From assembly GCA_035283185.1 (NCBI GenBank), contig DATEUJ010000119.1, positions 1-64,000 of the forward strand: DNA of 64,000 nucleotides, given 5' to 3'. Each line of letters opens with the position of its first letter. Within the stretch, counting starts at the first letter, position 1. The position numbers and the translations under genes are program-made. The stretch is from DASSFZ01 sp035283185. GTDB taxonomy: Bacteria > Chloroflexota > Anaerolineae > Fen-1058. This document shows positions 43,138 to 51,292 of the stretch, piece by piece. The notes beneath the pieces are model-generated. The model had not been told where the DNA came from, searched no databases, and worked only from the letters and a program-made list of their open reading frames with translations.

Positions 43138-44651
43138 GGCTTGTCCGGTTCGAGAGGCAAGCGAGGTAGGGGAGCGCCATCCCAGGTCAGCGGCAGCGTG
43201 AAGTTGAAGGCGAAACCGTCGGCCAGGTTCTCGGCCCAGAGGCGACCGCCGTGGGCCTCGACGATACCCTTGCAGATGGAAAGCCCCAGCCCGGTTCCGG
43301 TGACCCGGTCGGCGTCTGTAACCCGATGAAACTTCTCGAAGATGTGCTCCAGATGCTGTTCCGGGACCGGCGGTCCTTCGTTGCTGACCTGGACGAGCAG
43401 AGACGACTCATCCTGAATGCGAGCACGCACGCGGATCGTGGTGTCCGGCGGCGCGTACTTGAGCGAGTTGTCGAACAGATTGATGAAGACCTGCTCCATC
43501 TGCATGTGATCGACCGGCACCAGCGGCAGATCGTCAGGCATGTCAACGGCAAGCCGATGCCGTTCGGTGATCCGCCGCAGCCGCCGCGTGACGCCAAAGA
43601 CAATCTCGGACAGAATGTCCCACTGGCGCTGGGGCTTGAGTGCGCCGGCTTCGATTCGCGACATGTCTAGCAGGTTTCCGACCAGCAGGTTCAGGTAGTC
43701 GGATTCCTCTTCCACAGCCGTGAGCAGCTCGGTGCGTGCCTCGGACTCCCAGCTCACCGTCTGGCTGCGCAAGCTGGTCACTGCGGCCTTGATGGTAGCC
43801 AAAGGCGTGCGCAGCTCGTGTGAGACAGACGACAGGAGCGCCGATTTCATGCGATCGCTTTCTTCCAGAACTTTCGCTCGCGTTTCAGCCTGGCTCAAGC
43901 GGGCGCGTTCGATGGCGAGTGCACCCTGGCTGGCGAAGGTGCGCAGTAGACGTTCTTCGGGCGCCGTGATGGGGCGTGCACTGCGCCACACCTGCACCTC
44001 GCCCTGCCGTCCACGTGCTGTGAGCATCGGCACGACGAGATCAGGATCCCGCGCCGGCCGTGGCGCGTCGAGCGGCAGGTGATGCTGGTCGTCCTCTGCG
44101 TTGGGATGCGCCGCCACGCCGACTTCGACATACGTGGCGCGAAAGGCGTCGAGTACCTGCGTCGCGAGGGTAGTTGCTATGGCCTGCTCGTCTTGCAGCC
44201 CGGCCAGCGCCGTGCTCAGTTCGTACAGGCGCGTGGCTTCCTGCTCGCGGGCCATCGCCGCGGCCACGCCGGCCTGTGCTCGCCCAAGCAGTTGGCTGAT
44301 GACGACGGCCACGATGAAAAACACGACTAAGGCGATCACGTCGGACGATTCGTGAACGGCAAAGGTATAGTACGGGGGAATGAAGAAGAGGTTAAAAGCC
44401 AGAAAGGCGCACACCGCGACGAGCAAACCAGGCCCCAATCCCCTCAGCACCGTGGTGAGCACGACCAGCAGAAGGTACAGAAGCACAATCACCGGACTGG
44501 CCAGTCCGTCTCGCAGAGCCAGCAAAACACCCGTCGTGGCAATGATGGCGAGAATCGCTTGCGCGTATGCGGAAATGGTGAATCGAAGCAGGGGGCGATG
44601 GTGGCGCAAGTGCACGAACCACTCTTTGCATAAGCCGAACCGGAGACTCAT
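43134..44651 (-). CDS. KdpD-like sensor histidine kinase lacking the KdpD N-domain
   Basis: A 505-residue kinase. Four hydrophobic segments near the N-terminus form a DUF4118 membrane region as in KdpD (LLYLLLVVLTTVLRGLGPG, VCAFLAFNLFFIPPYYTF). A GAF-like region follows, then the H-box SSVSHELRTPLATIKA, N-box FINLFDNSLKYAPP and G-box GTGLGLSICKGIV. The KdpD N-terminal sensor/Usp domains are absent. The start at ATG 44651 gives MSLRFGL; an open frame upstream to 45002 runs through a MITE-like element and is not used. Confidence 0.88.
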   Translation of the reverse strand: MSLRFGLCKEWFVHLRHHRPLLRFTISAYAQAILAIIATTGVLLALRDGLASPVIVLLYLLLVVLTTVLRGLGPGLLVAVCAFLAFNLFFIPPYYTFAVHESSDVIALVVFFIVAVVISQLLGRAQAGVAAAMAREQEATRLYELSTALAGLQDEQAIATTLATQVLDAFRATYVEVGVAAHPNAEDDQHHLPLDAPRPARDPDLVVPMLTARGRQGEVQVWRSARPITAPEERLLRTFASQGALAIERARLSQAETRAKVLEESDRMKSALLSSVSHELRTPLATIKAAVTSLRSQTVSWESEARTELLTAVEEESDYLNLLVGNLLDMSRIEAGALKPQRQWDILSEIVFGVTRRLRRITERHRLAVDMPDDLPLVPVDHMQMEQVFINLFDNSLKYAPPDTTIRVRARIQDESSLLVQVSNEGPPVPEQHLEHIFEKFHRVTDADRVTGTGLGLSICKGIVEAHGGRLWAENLADGFAFNFTLPLTWDGAPLPRLPLEPDKP

Positions 44652-44710
44652 GGGATGATACCATACCTTGCAAGTCCCGCAACTGCTGCGCATGGCCTCA
44701 AAGAAAAGGT

Positions 44711-44820
44711 TAGCGCGCCAAACCGATGGGGCGGCATGTAGGGCAGGTTTCCATACCTGCCTCTCCGCGCGGCGGCTATGGAAAGCCGCCCTACCGTATC
44801 CCATCACTTTGGCGCGCCTA
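44711..44820. mobile_element. MITE-like 110-bp palindromic element
   Basis: Terminal repeats TAGCGCGCCAAACCGATGGG and, in reverse complement, TAGGCGCGCCAAAGTGATGGG flank an inner stem made of GTAGGGCAGGTTTCCATACC against its near-complement ending in CCGCCCTAC. It carries no gene and both ends begin with TA. It lies at the broken 5' edge of an alpha/beta-hydrolase gene. Confidence 0.75.
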
Positions 44821-45375
44821 CAGATTCCGCGGCGATTGATCGCCTGCGGTGTCGCCGCCGGAGTGGCCCCCGCCCATCTGCGCACGGAGTATACAATGGC
44901 GCGCAATCGAATCTTCGCGATCGCGGCGCGCGCGCCGTGGCTGGCGCGCCTGCTGCTATGGGCAGCCTGGGGGCGCGTCAGTCGCGATCGGGCGAAACTC
45001 AAAGCGGTGATGGGCCGATACGCGCAGGAATTGACCGGGCCAGATCAGGCAGCCTACGCAGATCCGAAGGTCATGAGCATCATGGTCGACTCGATTGCCG
45101 AAGCGTACCGGCAGGGGTCGCGCGGGCAGGCCCACGAAAGCGCTTTGCTGGGGCGAGCGTGGGGCTTCCGCTTGGAGGACATCCGCTGCGACAAGGTCTA
45201 TCTCTGGCACGGCGAACTCGACCCGAACGTCCCAGTTGCCGCCGGTCGCGCCGTCGGCGCAGCGATCCCGCACTGCCAAACCGTGTGTTTCCCAGACGAG
45301 GGGCACATTTCGATTCTCGTCAACCGGCGCAGCGAGATCCTTCGCGCACTGACTTCCAGTCTTGCCATGGAGTGA
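44821..45375 (+). pseudogene. 5'-truncated alpha/beta hydrolase
   Basis: The frame encodes only the C-terminal half of a hydrolase: MARNRIFAIAARAPWLARLL, then VYLWHGELDPNVPVAAGRAV (catalytic Asp) and FPDEGHISILV (catalytic His). The nucleophile Ser and N-terminal strands are missing; homology starts right at the MITE-like element, so that insertion or an associated deletion probably removed them. A shorter product from ATG 44896 could still be made. Confidence 0.7.
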
Positions 45376-45536
45376 AGCATGTCCATAATTGTGATTGATT
45401 TTCTGAAGCGGTCAGTTACGTTGTGATGTTTCCTGCCCTCTTTCTGTAATATTTGTATTGAGGCACAAGGAAACCTGAAAGGAAATACTCTGTTGAAGCA
45501 TTAACACCATGCCACAGGACTTGGTGGAGGACAGCG

Positions 45537-46038
45537 ATGATTGGCTACATCATTCTTGGTGCTCTGCTGGCGTACTTCCTGGCGATGTTCATTCATGCCG
45601 AACTCTTCGCGCGCAAGGTTGAGAGGAAATATCCACCGCTTGACGAACATCACAAAGCAAACGCTGGTCATCGCTTTCTCGCCCGGTAGGACTCCTCCGC
45701 CTGAATATGTGGAGCAATTCTGGTCGTTCATGCTTCGTCGGCGGCACATGAAATCAGGGATGAGCGACCAGGGTTCGGGCGGAGTCCTGACCGAGCAAAT
45801 CGCCGCGCGCTATCCCACGATGCGCGTGCCGTTCGTCATCGTCAATGGCGCGAGCGACCATAATGTCCCTGCCGCGTGGGCGAAGCAGGCGGAGCAAATC
45901 ATGCCGCGCGCCAAGGCAGTCATCATTCCGAACACGGGTCATGAGTTGATGTTCAACAGACCCGATGAAATCGTGGGGGCGATGGATCTGGCGTGGAAGA
46001 TGGCGGATGAGAGAGAATCAAATGAACGACGGAGATGA
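45537..46038 (+). pseudogene. Degenerate alpha/beta hydrolase with internal deletion
   Basis: ATG 45537, after GGTGGAGGACAGCG, starts MIGYIILGALLAYFLAMFIH and ELFARKVERKYPP, a membrane anchor as in exported hydrolases, but it stops at 45689. A second frame continues as TPPPEYVEQFWSFMLRRRHM, VPFVIVNGASDHNVPAAWAK and IIPNTGHELMFNRPDE, the C-terminal catalytic Asp/His part. The middle with the nucleophile is absent and the frames differ. Confidence 0.65.
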
Positions 46039-46308
46039 CTTCCGACTAAAGTCCAAGGACCGGCAAACGCAAACTCGGTAGGATATCATCCGTTCACAAA
46101 ACGGAGATACAAGCATATTCTCAATACTCAGACCGCGCCGCGCTCGTTGTGCTGACCTTCATGATTGGCGTCAAAGTGATGTTGGCATTGGCGACCGTCT
46201 GACTGTGGGCGCGAGGAAAGGATACGGCATTAAGCGGCTTTACGCGAAAAGTCGTGATCCCACCAAGCCCGAACGGTGGTCAGACTGCTGAAACGGCAAG
46301 TGTGGCAA

Positions 46309-47826
46309 CTACCGTTTCAGGAAACGGGCCAAGCATTCCTGAATGTAAACGGCAGCTTCGTGCTCTGTCCGAACCTGATAGGAGCGTGGCTGAGCCTCCG
46401 GCGCTAGCCCTTCATTCAGCCTATCTGCAAGCTCGACGAGCGCTTCCTGGAAATCAGAAAGAGGCTCCCGCGATATTTCTCCTCCCGCCGCCTCGCCGCG
46501 AATCTGTTCCTCAAGGATGCTGGAACGCAACAGCTCACGGTGATAGCGTATGTCCTCAAGCTCGCCAGGCACCGGAAGGGTCAGGGGCGCATCGGTGCGG
46601 GGCGTCCTTCGCGACAGATTCGTTTCGAATGTGCCCGCTGCCTCGTCTCTGGCCGTCAAGTGCTTTGGCAACCTGAATAGATTCTTGATCGTGGCCGGTA
46701 TAGACGCATGTTCATATAGGGCTGAATCTACCCGTCCTCTTTCCACAAGAGGTGAAACAAGGACGGCCGGGACGCGGACACCTAAGCGTGTGAAATCGAA
46801 TCGTGGATCATCGGAAGCTCGCCCATCCGGATTGGGCACCGCACCGGGAGGCGAGACGTGGTCGAAAAAGCCCCCATGCTCGTCGTAGAGCACGATGAGC
46901 AGGCTTTTCTCCCAGAACTTACTCTTGCGAAGAGTGTCGTAAATCTCTGCAATGAGGTATTCGCCAAGTCTTACATCGTGGGGAGGATGCTGATCGTTGG
47001 CTTTCCAATCAAGAAAGTCGAAGTATCGAGGCTCGATGAAGGTGTAGTTGGCAAGCTCCCCATTGTCTACGTCGTCGTGGAATCTTTCGAACCCCCTGAA
47101 ATGGTCCAGGTCATCCCATAACCTTTGTAAGGCAAGACTTTGAGGAATGTCCACATAGTAAATGTTCCATGACAAACCGCTCGCCGCCAGGCTATCATAG
47201 ATAGTGTCCATGGCATAAATGTGCGCCACATCGTTGGTGACCTTTCCATCCGAAGTTGCGGCGTGCACGTAGAAGCGGTTGGGCCAGGTAGGGCCTGGAA
47301 CGGAAGAGAACCAGCGGTTGCACAGGCAGAATTCCTGCGCAAGCGTTCTCAACGCCGGAAGCTTATCAGGCTCGAAACATTCCATGATCTTCTTGCCGGT
47401 CTCTACGTCGCCGGCGGCTTTGTCCATGTAGTCTTTGACGAAGCCATTCATGGGCATTGGATACGAGACGTGCCCCGGATCGCCAAGCATTTGCCTGTTG
47501 ACATTCACAAAATCATGGGCAGGGTCGATTTCGGTGATGTAGTCGGCCTTATCATTGACATAGACTCGCTCAGAATTTGGGTTTGACGGTTCGACCGGGT
47601 TGAATTCATCGCCGGTTAGCGCACCAGGATGCGGCAGGTAACCCAACATGTGATCAAAGGAACGGTTCTCCAGCATGAGAACGATGACGTGCTCGATGAC
47701 GTAACGGCGTTTGCGCCGCCACCGCAGACGTCGCTTAAGAGAGTTGTAGAGTCTCAGAAGGAAGCGAAACAGTCTTAAAAGCCATTCAGGCACCCGCAAG
47801 CGAGTCGCTCGGTTATGGTTTGCCAT
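46309..47826 (-). CDS. Phosphoesterase family protein (phospholipase C/acid phosphatase type)
   Basis: A 505-residue protein of the alkaline-phosphatase-fold phosphoesterase family (PF04185). HVIVLMLENRSFDHMLGYLP holds the nucleophile region; SSVPGPTWPNRFYVHAATSD, IVLYDEHGGFFDHVSPPG (metal ligands) and LGVRVPAVLVSPLVERG complete the core. No clear signal peptide: the N-terminus is basic with an amphipathic stretch (LLRLFRFLLRLYNSLKRR), perhaps membrane-associated. Substrate unknown. ATG 47826 follows CAGGACACTACC. Confidence 0.85.
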   Translation of the reverse strand: MANHNRATRLRVPEWLLRLFRFLLRLYNSLKRRLRWRRKRRYVIEHVIVLMLENRSFDHMLGYLPHPGALTGDEFNPVEPSNPNSERVYVNDKADYITEIDPAHDFVNVNRQMLGDPGHVSYPMPMNGFVKDYMDKAAGDVETGKKIMECFEPDKLPALRTLAQEFCLCNRWFSSVPGPTWPNRFYVHAATSDGKVTNDVAHIYAMDTIYDSLAASGLSWNIYYVDIPQSLALQRLWDDLDHFRGFERFHDDVDNGELANYTFIEPRYFDFLDWKANDQHPPHDVRLGEYLIAEIYDTLRKSKFWEKSLLIVLYDEHGGFFDHVSPPGAVPNPDGRASDDPRFDFTRLGVRVPAVLVSPLVERGRVDSALYEHASIPATIKNLFRLPKHLTARDEAAGTFETNLSRRTPRTDAPLTLPVPGELEDIRYHRELLRSSILEEQIRGEAAGGEISREPLSDFQEALVELADRLNEGLAPEAQPRSYQVRTEHEAAVYIQECLARFLKR

Positions 47827-47960
47827 GGTAGTGTCCTGCGTGTTCCATGGGTCCTGGCCCACTGCCTGCTATTCGCGCCATCGGCGTGCCCGGCCTGGGG
47901 GCAGAGAATCCGAGTAACGACAGTGTACATCGGAATCGACTGGAGTCAAACTAGACACCA

Positions 47961-48100
47961 CGTAACTACTTAGCCGTCATTGCGAGAAGCGCCGTTTGCG
48001 ACGAAGCAATCTCAGCCGCCATGAGCGAGCATGGCTGTCCGTGCAGGACGCTTCGCGGCTTCGCAAAAAGCGCTCGCAATGACGCGGGCTGAGCAGTTAC
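47961..48100. mobile_element. MITE-like inverted repeat (GTCATTGCGAG family)
   Basis: Left arm GTAACTACTTAGCC then GTCATTGCGAG; right arm, in reverse complement, GTAACTGCTCAGCC then GCGTCATTGCGAGCGC. The GTCATTGCGAG core is a widely dispersed bacterial repeat. It fills most of the spacer between the phosphoesterase and hydrogenase genes. The rest of 47827-48321 holds only promoter-like sequence. Confidence 0.7.
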
Positions 48101-48164
48101 AACACGACGTGTGTTTAAGTCGATCGTGAGGGTGGCGGGATTCTGCCAGTTGACCTATGCCATT

Positions 48165-48180
48165 TGTGATTTATGTCACT
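48165..48180. promoter_or_regulatory. CRP/FNR-family operator upstream of the hydrogenase operon
   Basis: TGTGA-N6-TCACT is a near-perfect CRP-type dyad. With the putative -10 TATCAT at 48202-48207, the predicted start point is near 48214 and the dyad centre is at -41.5, the class II activator position. No regulator gene is visible in the window. Confidence 0.5.
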
Positions 48181-48201
48181 AGTGGTAAGGGCCGGTGAGC
48201 G

Positions 48202-48207
48202 TATCAT
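48202..48207 (+). promoter_or_regulatory. Putative -10 box of the hydrogenase operon
   Basis: TATCAT about 115 nt upstream of the first hydrogenase gene. No good -35 is present, as expected for an activator-dependent class II promoter. Confidence 0.4.
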
Positions 48208-48321
48208 AGATGATGGAGATTGGTGTGCGGAACCGGCGCAACTTTCCGGCCAGGAGCCAGGCATCCCCAGATGCCGCTCGCACGAGGGCGTGCTCACTCT
48301 TCAGGCGAATGAGGAGAGCCT

Positions 48322-49407
48322 ATGAGTTTCCGAGTCATCTCAAAAGGGGCGATGAGCCGCTTCGTCGCCTCGCTGCAAAATGATTATCGCGTCGTCGGGC
48401 CGAGACCCGTCGACGGGCAATACGTCTTCGACGATGTCCGGTCGACGGACGAGCTGCATCTGGACTACACGCAGACCGTGATCCCGCCCAAGAAGTACCT
48501 CTTGCCACAGCGCGAGGAACTGCTGCGTTTCAAGATGGACGGAAGCCAGATTGAGCCGACCTTCGACGGACGGCAGACGGTGGTGCTGGGCGTGCACACC
48601 TGCGATGTGCATGCCATCCAGTTGCTGGACAAGGTGTTCAACACCGGCTTCGTAGACCAGCACTACCGGAAACGGCGAGAGAACACCCTGCTCATCGGCG
48701 TCGAGTGTTTGAAGCCGTGCAGCAAGCATTCATTCTGCAAGAGCATGGGCACGCTGTCCGCCACAGATGGGTTCGACCTGCACCTGACCGATCTGAGCAC
48801 GCCCGACGATGCCGCAGAAACAGTCGAGTACGCGATTGACGTCGGGAGCGATCGGGGCCGGGCGCTGCTGGACAGGCACGCCGAAACCCGCCCGGCGACC
48901 GAAGCAGACTACAAGCGCCTGAACGGCGTCCTGGCCGAGAAGTGGCCGCGCTTCTGGTACCGCCTGGACTTCGACGTGAGCGAGCTGCCGTCGCTGCTGC
49001 GCGTGAGCTACAAGAGTCCGCTGTGGGAGGAGCTGGGCCGTCGCTGCCTGTCGTGTGGATCGTGCACCAACGTCTGCCCGACGTGTTATTGCTTCAACGT
49101 GCAGGACGAAGTGGACTTCGCGCTGTCGCTCGGCAAACGCACGCGCGTATGGGATTCGTGCCAGCTCGACGAGTTTGCCACGGTTGCGGGCGGGCACAAT
49201 TTCCGTCCGGCGCGCGCTGCGCGGCAGCGGCACCGCTTCCTGCGCAAGGGCCAGTATCAGGCCGATGCCTACGGGCTGTTGGGGTGTGTGGGCTGCGGGC
49301 GCTGCGGGCAAGCCTGCCTGGCGAAGATCAACCCGGTCGATACCTTCAACGCGCTGTATCACGAGCGCGTGGATGCCCGCCACGCCGCCCGCAACAGCCT
49401 GACCTGA
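48322..49407 (+). CDS. Group 3b-type [NiFe] hydrogenase beta subunit (4Fe-4S)
   Basis: A 361-residue protein like sulfhydrogenase HydB/HyhB. After an N-terminal domain (VLGVHTCDVHAIQLLDKVF, NTLLIGVECLKPCSKHSFCK), it has two ferredoxin-like clusters: CLSCGSCTNVCPTC near residue 245 and CVGCGRCGQACLAKINP near residue 325. It relays electrons between the small subunit and the flavin subunit. AATGAGGAGAGCCT precedes the ATG. First gene of the structural operon. Confidence 0.92.
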   Translation: MSFRVISKGAMSRFVASLQNDYRVVGPRPVDGQYVFDDVRSTDELHLDYTQTVIPPKKYLLPQREELLRFKMDGSQIEPTFDGRQTVVLGVHTCDVHAIQLLDKVFNTGFVDQHYRKRRENTLLIGVECLKPCSKHSFCKSMGTLSATDGFDLHLTDLSTPDDAAETVEYAIDVGSDRGRALLDRHAETRPATEADYKRLNGVLAEKWPRFWYRLDFDVSELPSLLRVSYKSPLWEELGRRCLSCGSCTNVCPTCYCFNVQDEVDFALSLGKRTRVWDSCQLDEFATVAGGHNFRPARAARQRHRFLRKGQYQADAYGLLGCVGCGRCGQACLAKINPVDTFNALYHERVDARHAARNSLT

Positions 49408-49448
49408 AAGTAGTCCCGGCATCCCCATGCCGGGGAAGGGACGTGCGT

Positions 49449-50303
49449 ATGACTCACGAAACGTCACTGCAAGCCAGACTGGAAGAGTCGATCTACCTGC
49501 CGCAGCCGGCGCGCATCGTGAGCGTGCAGCAGATGACCGCGCTTGAGAAGCTGTTCACCCTGGAGCTGCAGGGTGACCTGTCGCTCGGGCACGAGCCTGG
49601 GCAATTCGTCGAGGTGTCGGCGCTGGGTGTGGGCGAAGCGCCCATCTCGATCTCGTCGTCGCCCAGTCGCAGCAACGGCACGTTCGAGTTGTGCGTGCGC
49701 CGGGCGGGCGACGTCACCGGCGCCCTGCATCGTATGCAGGCCGGCCAGGTCGTCGGCGTGCGCGGCCCCTTCGGGCACGGCTTCCCGGCCGAGCGCTTCC
49801 AGGGCAAGGATATTCTGTTCGCGTCGGGTGGGCTGGGCCTGGCGCCAGCGCGCTCGCTGATCAACCAGGTGCTCGACGAGCGAGGCAAATACGGAAGAGT
49901 GATCATTCTGTACGGGGCCAAGCACCCGTCGGAGCTGCTGTTCATGGACGAGGTGGCCCAATGGCGCGGGCGAGACGACGTCGAGGTGCACCTGTCGGTG
50001 GATCGCCCGGCACAAGGCTGGTCGGGCAACGTCGGCGTGATCACCACCCTGTTCCCCCAGGTGCAGGTCTACGCGCGCAACACCGTCGCCGTCGTCGTCG
50101 GGCCGCCCGCGATGTATCGCTTTGTGTTGATGGAGCTGCTGGGCAAGGGCATCCTCGAGGGGAATATCTGGCTGTCGCTGGAGCGGCGCATGAAGTGCGG
50201 CGTGGGCAAATGCGGCCACTGCCAGATGAATCACATCTACACTTGCCAATCCGGCCCGGTCTTCTCGTATGCCGAGATCAAAGGTATCCAGGAGGCGCTA
50301 TGA
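49449..50303 (+). CDS. Group 3b-type [NiFe] hydrogenase gamma subunit (FAD/NAD(P)-binding)
   Basis: A 284-residue ferredoxin-NADP reductase-like diaphorase like HydG/HyhG. FAD-binding EPGQFVEVSALGVGEAPISI, NAD(P)-binding FASGGLGLAPARSLINQVL, and a C-terminal [2Fe-2S] motif CGVGKCGHCQMNHIYTC. It exchanges electrons with NAD(P)H, which makes the enzyme a bidirectional cytoplasmic hydrogenase. The stop overlaps the small-subunit start by 4 nt. Confidence 0.92.
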   Translation: MTHETSLQARLEESIYLPQPARIVSVQQMTALEKLFTLELQGDLSLGHEPGQFVEVSALGVGEAPISISSSPSRSNGTFELCVRRAGDVTGALHRMQAGQVVGVRGPFGHGFPAERFQGKDILFASGGLGLAPARSLINQVLDERGKYGRVIILYGAKHPSELLFMDEVAQWRGRDDVEVHLSVDRPAQGWSGNVGVITTLFPQVQVYARNTVAVVVGPPAMYRFVLMELLGKGILEGNIWLSLERRMKCGVGKCGHCQMNHIYTCQSGPVFSYAEIKGIQEAL

Positions 50304-51244
50304 ACAGGCCCTTCGACCCTTCGGCTTCGCTCAGGGCAGGCTTCGCTCCCCGCTCCCTCCGGTCGGGGACTTCGCAGGGCAGGCCCAAGATCGCGTTCTT
50401 CGACTTCACGGGTTGCGAAGGTTGCCAGTTGACCGTCATCGACTCCCTGCAGACCCATCCGGAACTGCTTGACGCGGTCGACATCGTGCAGTTCCGGGAG
50501 GCGATGACCGACGCGCCACGGGGCGAAGACTACCAGATCGCCTTCGTCGAAGGCTCGTGCGCGCGAAAGTCCGACGAGGATCGCCTGACGCACATCCGCC
50601 AGCAGGCCGAGATCGTCGTGGCGCTGGGAGCGTGCGCTCATTTGGGCGGCATCAATGCCATCCGCAACCGCCGCCCGCTCGATGAAGTCTGCGACTACGT
50701 GTATGGCGAGATGGGCGATTGGCACGCGACGCAGAGCGAGCGCGACGGCGGGGCGCGGTCGCCGCGCCCGTGGCTCAGCGGCCGGCTCGTGCAAGCCGAT
50801 GCTCAGGCCCGGCCGATCGAGGCCGTGATCCAGGTCGACGCCGTCCTGCCGGGCTGTCCGATCGACCGCGAGGAGTTCGTGCGCGTCGTCAAGGAGTTGA
50901 TCCAGGGCCGCCGGCCGCGCCTGCCGGACTACCCGGTGTGCGTCGAATGCAAGCTGAGAGAGAACGTATGCCTCTTCCACCGAGGCCAGGCTCGTCCTGC
51001 GAAGTCCCCGACCGAAGGGAGCGGGGAGCGAAGCCGAAGGATATGCCTCGGGCCGGTCGCCCGCGCCGGCTGCGGCGCGATCTGTCCCACGTGCGGGATG
51101 AGCTGTGAGGGCTGCCGCGGCCTGATTTCCAATCCCAACATGGATGCCATGCACAGCGTTCTCGACGAAGCCGGGCTGACGGCCGAGGACATCATGACGC
51201 GATTCACGCTGTTCGGCACGTACCAGTTGGCGCAGCGCGAGTAA
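50300..51244 (+). CDS. Group 3b-type [NiFe] hydrogenase small subunit, with repeat insertions
   Basis: A 314-residue small subunit like HydD/HyhS. The proximal cluster ligands are in FFDFTGCEGCQL, GSCARKSDE, VALGACAHLGG and LPGCPIDREEF; further clusters use CVECKLRENVC and CGAICPTCGMSCEGC. No Tat signal, so it is cytoplasmic. Two interspersed-repeat peptides are in frame: residues ~5-28 (DPSASLRAGF ... SLRSGTSQGR) before the core, and ~233-250 (ARPAKSPTEGSGERSRR) between CVEC... and the C-terminal cluster motif. ATGA coupling to the gamma subunit fixes the start. Confidence 0.92.
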   Translation: MNRPFDPSASLRAGFAPRSLRSGTSQGRPKIAFFDFTGCEGCQLTVIDSLQTHPELLDAVDIVQFREAMTDAPRGEDYQIAFVEGSCARKSDEDRLTHIRQQAEIVVALGACAHLGGINAIRNRRPLDEVCDYVYGEMGDWHATQSERDGGARSPRPWLSGRLVQADAQARPIEAVIQVDAVLPGCPIDREEFVRVVKELIQGRRPRLPDYPVCVECKLRENVCLFHRGQARPAKSPTEGSGERSRRICLGPVARAGCGAICPTCGMSCEGCRGLISNPNMDAMHSVLDEAGLTAEDIMTRFTLFGTYQLAQRE

Positions 51245-51292
51245 TCAAGCAGGCACGGCATCCCCATGCCGTGCCCAGCGGAGAAGGTCTAA

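Noticed and set aside
44652..45002. N-terminal extension of the KdpD-like kinase by 117 codons
   Set aside because: The extension runs through the MITE-like palindrome and opposite the hydrolase remnant; the family-like start is ATG 44651.
46090..46205. Hydrophobic stretch LVVLTFMIGVKVMLALATV as a small membrane protein
   Set aside because: No convincing start or ribosome-binding site; more likely debris in the decaying region.
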